A stretch of 34,264 nucleotides of DNA from Nitrospirota bacterium (lineage in GTDB: Bacteria > Nitrospirota > Thermodesulfovibrionia > Thermodesulfovibrionales > UBA1546). The notes beneath the pieces were generated by a model that was given only the letters and a program-made list of their open reading frames with translations, did no database searches and had not been told where the DNA came from. Position numbers and translations under genes: made by a program. The stretch spans positions 1-34,264 of the forward strand of contig JACQXE010000073.1 in the NCBI GenBank assembly GCA_016208915.1, written 5' to 3'. Shown piece by piece: positions 23,366-32,277 of the stretch; the stretch's first letter is position 1, and each line of letters starts with the position of its first letter.

Positions 23366-24670
23366 ATGACAAACGCAAGTGTCTTGTTTTTCTTATTACT
23401 CTTTGACACCCCATCCTTTTTAGAGGAGCTTAAATATAGTGCTTTTGGAAACGATGCCCAAAAGGGCCTATATATGCTTCTTCTTATTCCTTTGGTTCCA
23501 ATTCTCCTTGCTATATTCTTTATAGTCAGATCGATCTATAAAGCCACCATAGCTAAAAAATTACAGACAACAATAACCGAGGACTTTAAAAAAGAGGCTG
23601 AGAAACATGAAAAGGCCGGAGAATTTGTCTCTGCGGCACATATCTATGAGAACAGGCTTAAAGAATATCAGAAGGCTGCATCCCTCTATGAAAAAGGAAA
23701 TAATTTAATGAGGGCTGCAATGCTCTATGGTTCGCTCGGAATGCATGACAAGGCAAAAGAAATATATGAGAGAGCAGGAGAGATTGATCGTGCAGCAGAG
23801 GTAGCCGTCAGCAATGGGGCATTTGAAGAGGCGGCAAAGCTTTATGAGAAGGCAGGCAAAAAACTTGATGCCGCAATGATGCTTGAAAAGGCAGAAAGAA
23901 AGCTCGCTGCAGTAAGGTTATACAGAGAGGCTGGTGAGTACAAAAGAGCTGCCTCACTGCTTGCAGAAGAGAATATGCTTAAGGAGGCTGCTGATATGTT
24001 CGGTATCGCCCTAAACGGCAGTGTCCCTGAGACGTCAAATCTGGACGACTATTACACCTATGCCATTATGCTTGAGAAAGCAGGCGAGATGAAAAAGGCT
24101 CAAGACGTCTTTAATTCCATATATAAAGTTTACTCTTCTTACAGAGACGTAAAAGAAAGGATTCATATCACAACCGATGAAACTGATAAAAAGGAAATTT
24201 CGTTGGAAAATGGTCATACTACTTTAAAGAGACTTATAACGAACGGAAGAATCGAGCCCAAATACAGCATGAAGCTCTGGGTACAGATTTTGAAGGCATT
24301 ACAGTCATCCTACAAAGAGGGAAGGCCATTTGGTTTTATAAGTCCCGGCAATACCATCATTGATACAAACAACAATATCAATCTTGCAACCAAAAAACCT
24401 CTGAATATGTATATCGCTCCTGAAAACAGCAAAGGATTTGAGCCTGATATAAGGGCAGACATATATTCCATGGGCATCGTGCTATATGAGATGCTCACAG
24501 GGAATACTGAAGACGCCGGTTCAAAAAATGCAAGTGAGATTTATGATGAAGTGCCGGAATGGCTTGATGAGATTATAATAAAGTGCACAAGGAAGGTCAG
24601 AGAAGACAGGTATCAGAACATAGAAGAAATATTTAAAGACATAAAGGCATTATCCGAGAAAAAAAGATAG
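23366..24670 (+). CDS. Membrane-anchored TPR-like protein with C-terminal pseudokinase
   Basis: The protein (434 residues from ATG 23366; a TTG at 23324 lies upstream of the promoter) has one strong membrane segment (GLYMLLLIPLVPILLAIFFIV) near residues 34-54. About ten short helical repeats of the AA.LYE.AG...KA type follow (residues about 80-250). The last ~130 residues look like the C-lobe of a Hanks-type kinase: the APE-like IAPE and RADIYSMGIVLYEMLTG are clear, but the HRDxKPxN loop reads FGFISPGNTIID, DFG is missing, and no N-lobe with VAIK lysine exists. It should be catalytically dead and act as a scaffold. No partner gene is adjacent. Confidence 0.78.
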   Translation: MTNASVLFFLLLFDTPSFLEELKYSAFGNDAQKGLYMLLLIPLVPILLAIFFIVRSIYKATIAKKLQTTITEDFKKEAEKHEKAGEFVSAAHIYENRLKEYQKAASLYEKGNNLMRAAMLYGSLGMHDKAKEIYERAGEIDRAAEVAVSNGAFEEAAKLYEKAGKKLDAAMMLEKAERKLAAVRLYREAGEYKRAASLLAEENMLKEAADMFGIALNGSVPETSNLDDYYTYAIMLEKAGEMKKAQDVFNSIYKVYSSYRDVKERIHITTDETDKKEISLENGHTTLKRLITNGRIEPKYSMKLWVQILKALQSSYKEGRPFGFISPGNTIIDTNNNINLATKKPLNMYIAPENSKGFEPDIRADIYSMGIVLYEMLTGNTEDAGSKNASEIYDEVPEWLDEIIIKCTRKVREDRYQNIEEIFKDIKALSEKKR

Positions 24671-24681
24671 ACAGGGTATAA

Positions 24682-26211
24682 CTAATGAATCCCTCCTTGT
24701 ACTTCAACCTTCCCTTTCTGCATCAAAAATACCAATGGCACTATGAAAAGCAGAAAGACACTCAAGAGATAAAACACGTCATTGAATGACATCATGGATG
24801 TCTGCCTTACCAATTGCCCGTAAATGGTTCTAAGCCCTCCCTGCTGCGCAGTCGAGGCATCAAGCCCTCTCTGCTGTATAAATTGTGCGGCCTGTGATGT
24901 TGCCAATTGATAGGTGGCATCAAACGGGGTAAGATGCTCAACAACACGGACATAATGAAATTGCGCACGTCGTGCAATCATGGTAGTAACAAACGCAACT
25001 CCAAAACTTCCACCGAGATTCCTCAAAAGATTATATATTGAAGATGCATTCGCCATATCCTCTTTCCTGACGCCCGACATTGTCATTGTTGTTAGCGGGA
25101 TAAAGAGAAATCCCATGCCTACACCCAAAACCACCCTTGGCCATATGATAGTAGGAAAATCCGCTGAAAGATTAAACTGGGACATCAAATGAGTGGAATA
25201 AGCGGCTATAATTATTCCGGAACCGAGCAGTATCTTCGGATTCATCTTGTTTACAAGTCTTCCTGCTATTGGCATCGCAATAAGCGTTGCGATTCCTCCG
25301 GGCCCAAGCACTATTCCTGCAAGAGTCGCGGTATAACCCATTAATGTCTGAAGATAGATTGGCAGGAGGACAATGCTTCCAAAGAGATTAAAAAATGCAA
25401 AAAACATAATGATATTGCCTGTACTGAATGAGAGATTTTTGAATGCCCTTATATTAACTATTGGATGCTCTGCAAATAACTCGATAATCACAAACAATAC
25501 CAATGAAATCACAGAAACTAAGCTCAGCATTGTGATAAAGTCAGACGAAAACCAGTCTTCTCTCTCCCCCTTATCCAGTACTATCTGAAGGCACCCGAGC
25601 CCGATGGCAAGAAATGCCAGTCCCCAGTAGTCTATCTTCATCTTCATCTTCTTCATGTATGGCGGATCCACTATAACAAATAGCACCATAAGAATTGAGA
25701 GAATGCCTATTGGAATGTTTATGAAAAAAATCCAGTGCCATGACCAGTTGTCTGTTATCCAGCCCCCAAGAAGTGGACCTATGATAGGCCCAAACATTAT
25801 ACCAATGCCAAAAATAGCCATTGCCATACCGTGCTGGCGTGGAGGAAATGTTTCAAGCAATATTGATTGGGATATCGGCTGGAGCGCCCCGCCTCCAATC
25901 CCCTGAAGGATTCTGAAAAAGATAAGACTCTGCAGATTCCATGCAGAACCACAAAAAAGTGAGCTAACTGTGAATAATGCTATAGAAAAGATAAGATAGC
26001 GCTTTCTTCCAAAAACCCTGCTCAGCCATCCTGTCATAGGGATAATTATTGCATTTGAAACAAGGTATGACGTTATTGACCATGTGGATTCATCGATTCC
26101 TGCAGAGAGGCTTCCCCGGATATGGTTAAGCGCAACATTCACAATAGAGATGTCTATTATCTCTATGAGCGTTGGAAGCATTACCGTGAGAGCAACAAGC
26201 CATTTATTCAT
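24682..26211 (-). CDS. emrB: EmrB/QacA-type MFS drug efflux transporter
   Basis: The 509-residue protein is a 14-helix (DHA2) major facilitator. Motifs include SIVNVALNHI in helix 1, the antiporter motif A (GWLSRVFGRKRYL) and QGIGGGALQPISQSILLETFP. It ends in a short cytoplasmic tail. The ATG at 26211 (MNKWLVALTV) is preferred over a TTG at 26238. EmrB-type pumps work with an EmrA membrane fusion protein and TolC; here emrA is the first full-length gene of the operon, six kilobases upstream. The 77-bp gap to macB contains the direct repeat GTGATTGGTACTTGGTGATTGG-like sequence. Confidence 0.9.
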   Translation of the reverse strand: MNKWLVALTVMLPTLIEIIDISIVNVALNHIRGSLSAGIDESTWSITSYLVSNAIIIPMTGWLSRVFGRKRYLIFSIALFTVSSLFCGSAWNLQSLIFFRILQGIGGGALQPISQSILLETFPPRQHGMAMAIFGIGIMFGPIIGPLLGGWITDNWSWHWIFFINIPIGILSILMVLFVIVDPPYMKKMKMKIDYWGLAFLAIGLGCLQIVLDKGEREDWFSSDFITMLSLVSVISLVLFVIIELFAEHPIVNIRAFKNLSFSTGNIIMFFAFFNLFGSIVLLPIYLQTLMGYTATLAGIVLGPGGIATLIAMPIAGRLVNKMNPKILLGSGIIIAAYSTHLMSQFNLSADFPTIIWPRVVLGVGMGFLFIPLTTMTMSGVRKEDMANASSIYNLLRNLGGSFGVAFVTTMIARRAQFHYVRVVEHLTPFDATYQLATSQAAQFIQQRGLDASTAQQGGLRTIYGQLVRQTSMMSFNDVFYLLSVFLLFIVPLVFLMQKGKVEVQGGIH

Positions 26212-26287
26212 GTCAAAATTCCAATCACCAAGTACCAATCACTAAACAATCAAGATATCCTGAGAATTCATTGTCTCTGTCTCTCTC

Positions 26288-27517
26288 TCACTCATATCTC
26301 AATGCATCTATGGGATTAAGGAGCGATGCCTTATAGGCGGGGTAAAAACCGAAGAATATCCCGACCAAGCCTGAAAAACCGAATGCCAGAATTATCGAGA
26401 GAGGCGCCACTATAGTCGGCCAGCCCGCAAGCATCGATAGTATCTTAGAGCCTGTTACGCCTATGATAATTCCGATCAGACCGCCGATCAAAGATAATGT
26501 AAGCGCCTCAATAATAAATTGAAGCCTTATGTCCCAGGTCTTAGCGCCTATCGCCATCCGTATCCCTATCTCTCTGGTCCTTTCAGTCACAGAAACCAGC
26601 ATTATGTTCATAATTCCGATTCCTCCAACAAAAAGAGAAACCGATGCGATTGCTCCAAGCAGCAGGGTCATGACCTTTGTTGACTGTTCTGCCGCCTGCA
26701 TCATTTGGGTTAGATTTCTTACGGTAAAATCATTATCCTGTTTTGGCGCAATGCGATGCCTTTGCCTCAGCAAATCATTTATCTGCTTCTCCGCAGATTC
26801 CAGATCTTTAGCGCTTTTTGCCTTGACCATTATCAACCTTACCATGCCGGGAAATGCTGTACCGAACATTTTTTTCTGCGCTGTAGTTATAGGAATATAT
26901 ACTGTATCGTCCTGATCGTGACCTGTTGCTGACTGCCCCTTTTTCTCAAGTACGCCAAAGATAGCAAAAGGAACATTTTTTATCCTGATAATTTTGCCGA
27001 CCGGGTCGCTATCCCCAAAAAGGTTATCCACAACAGTCTGCCCCAGCAAACACACCTTTGTCGCGCTCTTTACATCCTGTTCTGTAAACGGCCTGCCGGA
27101 AGATAAAGCCCAATCCCTCACAATCAACATACCAGGCGTCGTTCCCACTACACCGGTCGACCAATTCTGGTGACCATAAATAACCTGAGCTACTCCACTG
27201 AGAACAGGACCTGTTTCCTCTACTGCCGGGCACTCTCTTCTTATGGCTTCTGAGTCAGCCATCGTAAGGGTAGTCTGCGTTCCGGATCCCATTCTCACCC
27301 CTCCTGATGTTGTAGCTCCTGGAACTACCATAAGCAGATTGCTCCCCATACTCGAAATCTGTGCTTCAATCTGTCTGCTTGCCCCTGTGCCAACTGCGAG
27401 CATGGCTATTACAGCGCCAACACCAATAATGATGCCAAGCATTGTCAGCGCCGAGCGCATCTTGTTCACCCTTAATGCCCTGAATGATATCTTTATTGTC
27501 GAAGGAATATTGATCAT
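26288..27517 (-). CDS. macB: MacB-type ABC transporter permease (FtsX domain)
   Basis: The 409-residue protein has the MacB/LolE-type topology: one N-terminal membrane segment (MLGIIIGVGAVIAMLAVGTG), a ~220-residue periplasmic MacB_PCD domain, and three C-terminal segments of the FtsX family (GIMNIMLVSVTERTREIGIRMAIGA; LNPIDALRYE at the end). The mechanotransmission MacB permease works with a separate or fused ATPase; here the ATPase is a separate gene upstream. AGGTG lies 8 bases before the ATG. Substrate (macrolide, lipid, peptide or siderophore) cannot be told. Confidence 0.9.
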   Translation of the reverse strand: MINIPSTIKISFRALRVNKMRSALTMLGIIIGVGAVIAMLAVGTGASRQIEAQISSMGSNLLMVVPGATTSGGVRMGSGTQTTLTMADSEAIRRECPAVEETGPVLSGVAQVIYGHQNWSTGVVGTTPGMLIVRDWALSSGRPFTEQDVKSATKVCLLGQTVVDNLFGDSDPVGKIIRIKNVPFAIFGVLEKKGQSATGHDQDDTVYIPITTAQKKMFGTAFPGMVRLIMVKAKSAKDLESAEKQINDLLRQRHRIAPKQDNDFTVRNLTQMMQAAEQSTKVMTLLLGAIASVSLFVGGIGIMNIMLVSVTERTREIGIRMAIGAKTWDIRLQFIIEALTLSLIGGLIGIIIGVTGSKILSMLAGWPTIVAPLSIILAFGFSGLVGIFFGFYPAYKASLLNPIDALRYE

Positions 27518-27574
27518 AACCTTTCACCTGACATTTTTAATTCATGGCGAACTCTGTTCCGATGCTCTAATTTT

Positions 27575-27628
27575 CTGGATTCCTGCTTTCGCAGGAATAA
27601 CGTCCTTCCCGTGAAAACGGGAATCCAG
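27575..27628. repeat. GGATTCC-type hairpin repeat pair between ABC genes
   Basis: CTGGATTCCTGCTTTCGCAGGAA and a CTTCCCGTGAAAACGGGAATCCAG unit form two hairpins bracketed by CTGGATTCC and GGAATCCAG. It lies in the 132-bp gap between the permease and ATPase genes, so it will be in their common mRNA. Confidence 0.75.
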
Positions 27629-27649
27629 TTAATCCAAAAATCCAAATAA

Positions 27650-28336
27650 TCAAACTTTGCGTTCATCACTGACAATGCAGCCGTCAAGAAACCTTATTAC
27701 GCGCCGGCTGTATGCAGCTATGTCACGTTCATGTGTGACTAATATTATCGTAATCTTCGACTCAATATTCAGCCTCACAAAAAGCTCCATTATCTCTGCG
27801 CTCGTCTTTGTGTCGAGGTTTCCTGTTGGCTCATCAGCAAGAATTATGGGCGCATTATTAACCAATGCCCTTGCCACTGCAACCCTCTGCTGCTGACCAC
27901 CTGAAAGCTGATTGGGATGATGACTTTCCCTTCCCTCAAGTCCAACGCTTTTAATCGCAGCCATAGCCTTATGACTTCTTTCTTTTGCCGGTATCCCGTC
28001 ATATAGCAAAGGGAGTTCTACATTTTCAAAGGCAGACGTTCTTGGCAACAGGTTAAACCCCTGAAAAACAAAACCTATCTTTTTGTTTCTTATGCCGGCG
28101 AGTTCGTCCCTGTCGAGTTTACCTACATCTGTACCTTCAAGAAGATACTTGCCGCCTGTCGGTTTATCGAGACATCCAAGGATATTCATAAAAGTCGACT
28201 TTCCTGACCCGGACGGGCCCATTATAGCTACAAACTCTCCCTTGTCTATTGTTAGAGACACCTCACAGAGGGCTTTCAAATCGATATCCCCAAGCCTGTA
28301 AGTCTTGCTTATCCCTTTTGCTTCGATAAGTGCCAT
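27650..28336 (-). CDS. MacB/LolD-type ABC transporter ATPase
   Basis: The 228-residue protein has all ABC motifs: Walker [14 protein letters not shown]-loop region [11 protein letters not shown], signature [15 protein letters not shown], Walker [13 protein letters not shown] and the H-loop VTHERD. The D-loop and RYLxG-type end place it in the MacB/LolD group that drives FtsX-type permeases. It starts three bases after the macA stop codon without a good ribosome-binding site, so it depends on translational coupling. It is the energy source for the adjacent permease. Confidence 0.93.
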   Translation of the reverse strand: MALIEAKGISKTYRLGDIDLKALCEVSLTIDKGEFVAIMGPSGSGKSTFMNILGCLDKPTGGKYLLEGTDVGKLDRDELAGIRNKKIGFVFQGFNLLPRTSAFENVELPLLYDGIPAKERSHKAMAAIKSVGLEGRESHHPNQLSGGQQQRVAVARALVNNAPIILADEPTGNLDTKTSAEIMELFVRLNIESKITIILVTHERDIAAYSRRVIRFLDGCIVSDERKV

Positions 28337-28339
28337 TTT

Positions 28340-29500
28340 TTAGAAAAATCTCGGCCCGCTCACAGGCGAAGACTGGTTCTTTGACTTAATGAGAGATTCG
28401 ACTATAACCTCCTGCCCTTCTTTTATTTCACCAGAAAGAAGTTCAGTAAAGTTTCCGTCGCTCATTCCCGTAACAACCTTAATGCGTTTAGGTTTATTGT
28501 TTTCTGCTATCCAGACGCCTGCACCTTTTTTCTCTGTAACCGAAGCGCCTTTCTCGAAAGGTCTGGGTCTCAAAGCAGCATTCGGTATCTTAAGAACACC
28601 TTTTTGGGTCGCTACTATTACTGATATATTTGCAGTCATCCCCGGCTTGAGTTTAAGTTCCTGATTATCTACTTTTATTACCACATCATAGGTCACAACA
28701 TTCTGTATGGTTATAGGAGCATTTCTGACCTGCAATACCCTGCCTCTAAATGCATTATCAGGATAAGCGTCAACCGTAAATTCAACATCCTGTCCAACTT
28801 TCACATTGCCTATATCAGCTTCTCCCACATTTGCATTTATCTGCATCTTTGTAAGATCCTGGGCTATTGTAAATAGCGTGGGGGTCTGAAAACTCGCTGC
28901 TACTGTCTGCCCGATATCAATATTCCTCGATATTACTATCCCGTCAACAGGAGACAGTATTCTTGTATATCCAAGATTGGTCTGGGCATTTTTCAACGCA
29001 GCTTCTGCCTGAGCAACCTGTGCTTTTGAAGCGCTAACCTGTGCCTTTGATGTTTCGTAATTTGTCTCTGAAGTATCAACGTCACTTCTCGCGATAAGAT
29101 TCTTAGAAAAGAGTTCCTTATTTCTTTCAAATGTTCTTTTTCCATCTACAAGAGTCGCGGCTGCCTTCTCAAGATTGGCCTTGGCATAAAGCAAATTCGC
29201 CCTTGCCTGCTCTGTCTGCGCCTCGAATACTGAAGGGTCAATCAGCGCTATCAACTGATCTTTTTTCACAGGCGAGTTAAAATCCACATAAATATTTTTT
29301 ATCGTGCCTGAAACCTGCGTGCCCACAAGGATAGTAGTCACTGCGTTAACAGTCCCTGTCGCCGTAACAATTGCCTCTATGTCGCCCTTCGTTATTTTTT
29401 CAGTCCTGTACTTTAGCCCGTTATCTTTATTTTTCAGGAAAAAAAATGCCGCTCCTCCGAAAATAATTACGATGACAATACCTGCGATTATTTTTTTCAT
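28340..29500 (-). CDS. macA: MacA-type membrane fusion protein
   Basis: The 386-residue protein has an N-terminal anchor (KKIIAGIVIVIIFGGAAFFFL), a first lipoyl half (ATGTVNAVTTILVGTQVSGT), a long coiled-coil hairpin (about 95-185), the second lipoyl half (GYTRILSPVDGIVISRNIDIG) and beta-barrel and membrane-proximal domains. It bridges a MacB-type pump and TolC. An open frame extends 75 codons upstream, but that part is a hairpin repeat; ATG 29500 has GAGAGG eight bases ahead. It is followed at once by the ATPase and permease genes. Confidence 0.92.
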   Translation of the reverse strand: MKKIIAGIVIVIIFGGAAFFFLKNKDNGLKYRTEKITKGDIEAIVTATGTVNAVTTILVGTQVSGTIKNIYVDFNSPVKKDQLIALIDPSVFEAQTEQARANLLYAKANLEKAAATLVDGKRTFERNKELFSKNLIARSDVDTSETNYETSKAQVSASKAQVAQAEAALKNAQTNLGYTRILSPVDGIVISRNIDIGQTVAASFQTPTLFTIAQDLTKMQINANVGEADIGNVKVGQDVEFTVDAYPDNAFRGRVLQVRNAPITIQNVVTYDVVIKVDNQELKLKPGMTANISVIVATQKGVLKIPNAALRPRPFEKGASVTEKKGAGVWIAENNKPKRIKVVTGMSDGNFTELLSGEIKEGQEVIVESLIKSKNQSSPVSGPRFF

Positions 29501-29517
29501 CTGAAAATCCCTCTCTT

Positions 29518-29599
29518 TGTCATGCTGGCTTGCCTGCCTGTCCGGTAGGCAGGTCCAGCATCCTTCTTCAAAAAAGATTCCCGACAAGCGGGAATGACA
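29518..29599. repeat. TGTCAT-type hairpin repeat between tolC and macA
   Basis: The unit starts TGTCATGCTGG and ends GGGAATGACA. Inside are the hairpin CCTGCC-TGTCCGGTA-GGCAGG and CATGCTGG...CCAGCATC, plus ATTCCCGACAAGCGGGAAT. It sits inside the efflux operon, in the 142-bp gap before macA. Confidence 0.75.
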
Positions 29600-29642
29600 T
29601 CTTTTTCCCCTTTTGTGCAGATTTGCTGGCATGAACGTTTCA

Positions 29643-30914
29643 TCATCTAACCCCCATTGCTTTCTCAAGATTTGCCTGTGCAACCTTGTAATCATATAAC
29701 GTCTGTATATACGATGACTTTGCATTAGTCAGCAATACCTGTGCATCTGTAACTTCAATTGGGCTCCCAATACCAGCTGCATACCTGCCATTAGCGAGTT
29801 CGAGATTCTCATCCGCCTGTTTTATAACAAGTTCTGCTATCGGGATCCTTTCCTCTGCCTCTTTAATGTTTAAATATGCCTGCTGTACTTCAAGAAAAAT
29901 CTTCTGTTTCAGCAGGTCTTCATTTGCTTTCAAGACGTCAAGATTTGCCTTTGCTTCTTCAATCTGATATTTTGTCAGAAAGCCGCTGAATATAGGGAAG
30001 GATAAAGTCACTCCTGCGTTCCAGCCTTCGCCGAGTGGAAATTTCTCTCCTGACCTGTTATATGCTGCATTGCCTGACACCACAGGATAATATCCCGTAT
30101 TTGCAAGTTTGATAGATTTCTCTGCCGCCTCTCTCTTAAAAATCAGTGATGTGAGGTCAGGCCTGCTCTTATAAGCCTTATCAATCGCCTCTTCAAAAAT
30201 TACCCCATATTTCTTAAATGAAAGATTATCCTCGATTGTATATTCAGGTGCATCAGGCACCCCGATTGCATTATTGAGTGTTACGACCGCCACCCTGAAT
30301 GAATTTACTGCCTTGATAAGGTTCAGCCTTGAGTTGCTCAGATCGACTTCTGCCTTAGTCACATCAAATTTAGGTTTTGTGCCTACTTCATAAAATCCTT
30401 TTGCCTGTTCAAGATGTTGCTGGAACTGTTTGACTGTTTCATCTGCAACATCCCTGTTTTTTTTTGCCTGCAATACTCCATAGTATGACTGCTTTACATT
30501 AAGGATTATCTGCGCTGTTACATTCTTCAAATCCGATTTCGATGAACTAAGGTTCAGGTTCTGGATATTTACCTGCTTTGCGGTTTTCCCGAAGTCATAT
30601 ATATTTTGCTTGAGCGTTACGCTGCCGGTATATTGGTCAGAGGAATTGTGATCAGTCCTCGATACAGGAGATGTTCTGCTATAGCCGGATGTCAGATCTA
30701 TCTGCGGATAATAATTTGCACTGGCCTCACCAACCTTGCTCTGATTTACATTTACAGTATTCACTGCGGCCACTATGCTGGGGTTCTTTCTAAGAGCGAT
30801 TTCAATACATCGCTCGATAGTAAGCAGTTCACCCTTTTGTATCAGATCTTCTGCCTTTCCTTTACAAGGAAATACGAGAATGAGAAATGCTAAGAAAGCA
30901 ATAACTCTTTTAAT
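29643..30914 (-). CDS. tolC: TolC-family outer membrane efflux channel, ATT start codon
   Basis: The 423-residue protein is a TolC/OEP channel: two repeats with long helices (ALRKNPSIVAAVNTV; LQAKKNRDVADETVKQFQQ; ALDKAYKSRPDLTSLIFKREAAEKSI; NGRYAAGIGSPIEVTDAQVLL). A signal peptide (IKRVIAFLAFLILVFP...KA) is encoded upstream of the first GTG (30773). Between the upstream in-frame stop and this signal peptide there is no ATG, GTG or TTG; the only sensible start is ATT at 30914, six bases after GGAGG. It lies between emrA and macA and probably serves both pumps. Confidence 0.88.
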   Translation of the reverse strand: MKRVIAFLAFLILVFPCKGKAEDLIQKGELLTIERCIEIALRKNPSIVAAVNTVNVNQSKVGEASANYYPQIDLTSGYSRTSPVSRTDHNSSDQYTGSVTLKQNIYDFGKTAKQVNIQNLNLSSSKSDLKNVTAQIILNVKQSYYGVLQAKKNRDVADETVKQFQQHLEQAKGFYEVGTKPKFDVTKAEVDLSNSRLNLIKAVNSFRVAVVTLNNAIGVPDAPEYTIEDNLSFKKYGVIFEEAIDKAYKSRPDLTSLIFKREAAEKSIKLANTGYYPVVSGNAAYNRSGEKFPLGEGWNAGVTLSFPIFSGFLTKYQIEEAKANLDVLKANEDLLKQKIFLEVQQAYLNIKEAEERIPIAELVIKQADENLELANGRYAAGIGSPIEVTDAQVLLTNAKSSYIQTLYDYKVAQANLEKAMGVR

Positions 30915-30997
30915 GCTTAACCTCCAGTGCCCTTATTCAAATAATGCTCATCTCAATTATGTCTTGTATGCGGCTTATATCCAAATCTCGGCATATC

Positions 30998-32098
30998 TTA
31001 TTTTTCAACAATTATTGTTGGCTCAACCGACATCCCGATTCTTAGGATATGCTCAGAGTCTGTTCCTTTATCCAAAACTATTTTCAAAGGAATTCTTTGC
31101 ACAACTTTAACGTAATTGCCTGTTGCATTCTCTGGAGGGAACAAGGAAAATACCACGCCTGTTCCTACCATAATACTTTCAACCCTTCCCTGAAAGACCT
31201 TTCCCGGATAGGTATCTACTTTAATCCTTACCTTCTGGCCCGGTCTTACCTTTTCAAGCTGTGTTTCTTTATAGTTTGCTATCACCCAGATATCATCGAG
31301 GGGAACTACAGCCATTAACGGCTGGCCTGCATTGATATGATTTCCTGCCTCAATAGACTTTTTTGTTACATAACCATCAGCCGGCGCGTAAATCTTTGTG
31401 TAGCTTCGGCTCAATTCCGCAGCATTCAATGATGCCTCTTTCTGTTTGATCAAAGCCCTCTGGGGTTCTATTGCAGACTCTGTCTGTTTGATCAATGCCT
31501 TCTGTGTCTCGATACGCGCCTCTGCCTGCATTACATTCTCTCTTGCAGCCCTCGCCTGTGCAACTGCGATGTCATATGATGTCTGTGCCTTTTCATATCT
31601 TTCTTTTGTAATAACGTCTTCTTTCAAGAGGTTCTCTGCCCTTCTCAGGTCTGCCTCTGCCTGCCTGCGGTTCGCTTCCTGGAGGTCAAGATTCGCCTTT
31701 GCAGAGCCAACTGCTGCCTTAAGCTCTTCAAACTGCTGTTTTACTGTAGCAATCCTGTAATTAAGCTCTGAGAGTCTTGTCCTTTCTGCATCAAGACCTG
31801 ATGATATCTCTCTTACCTTTACATCAAAATCCTGAGAATCAATATCAAGAATAACATCACCTTTTTTCACAAGCTGATTATCAGTCACATAGACATTAAT
31901 TACTGTCCCCGCAACTTTTGAGCTTACAGTGTGTATACGCCCCTCAATAAAAGCATCATCAGTTGCGATATGCGTGCTCTTATATCTGACATAAAAGAAA
32001 CCAGTGACACAACCGATAATCACGATGATTGCAAAAATCAAAGCAGCAATTTTCTTTTTTTTATGATTTTGAGGGGTTGGGGTTTTAATTTCTTCCAT
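30998..32098 (-). CDS. emrA: EmrA/HlyD-type membrane fusion protein
   Basis: The 366-residue protein has a cytoplasmic lysine-rich head, one membrane anchor (IAALIFAIIVIIGCVTGFFYV), the lipoyl entry DDAFIEGRIHTVSSKVAGTV, a long coiled-coil (about 95-210), the second lipoyl half (SYTKIYAPADGYVTKKSIEAG) and the barrel IWVIANYKETQLEKVRPGQ, all typical of EmrA. It joins an EmrB pump to TolC. AGGAGA lies five bases before the ATG. Its cognate EmrB is the last gene of the same operon. Confidence 0.92.
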   Translation of the reverse strand: MEEIKTPTPQNHKKKKIAALIFAIIVIIGCVTGFFYVRYKSTHIATDDAFIEGRIHTVSSKVAGTVINVYVTDNQLVKKGDVILDIDSQDFDVKVREISSGLDAERTRLSELNYRIATVKQQFEELKAAVGSAKANLDLQEANRRQAEADLRRAENLLKEDVITKERYEKAQTSYDIAVAQARAARENVMQAEARIETQKALIKQTESAIEPQRALIKQKEASLNAAELSRSYTKIYAPADGYVTKKSIEAGNHINAGQPLMAVVPLDDIWVIANYKETQLEKVRPGQKVRIKVDTYPGKVFQGRVESIMVGTGVVFSLFPPENATGNYVKVVQRIPLKIVLDKGTDSEHILRIGMSVEPTIIVEK

Positions 32099-32133
32099 TT
32101 TATCTCCTGTCAGATTTCGTCTGGACTTTTAAG

Positions 32134-32271
32134 TTAACTATTTTTATTGCTGTAGACCATTTCCTTATTTTTATTGATTCTGAAAAGTTTACGCGCCTTT
32201 TCCTGAATTCTATCCATAGCTATCAATATTGCAAGGGCTATTATTGTTTTTCTGATGTATATTTTTTTCAT
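32134..32271 (-). CDS. 45-residue leaderless small ORF ahead of emrA
   Basis: A 45-codon frame starts at ATG 32271 and stops 35 bases before emrA. The product begins MKKIYIRKTIIALAILIAM, a basic N-terminus and a short hydrophobic stretch, followed by a strongly basic tail (EKARKLFRINKNK). The perfect extended -10 TGATATAAT ends seven bases before the ATG, so +1 falls on its A. This geometry is the same as at relB-like 3039 and pcm 8027. I do not recognise the family. It could be a small membrane protein, a regulatory leader peptide for the efflux operon, or chance. Confidence 0.5.
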   Translation of the reverse strand: MKKIYIRKTIIALAILIAMDRIQEKARKLFRINKNKEMVYSNKNS

Positions 32272-32277
32272 ATCCAA

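Noticed and set aside
29501-29725. 75-codon N-terminal extension of macA
   Set aside because: The extension is translated hairpin repeat without family similarity; a good ribosome-binding site and a membrane anchor mark ATG 29500.
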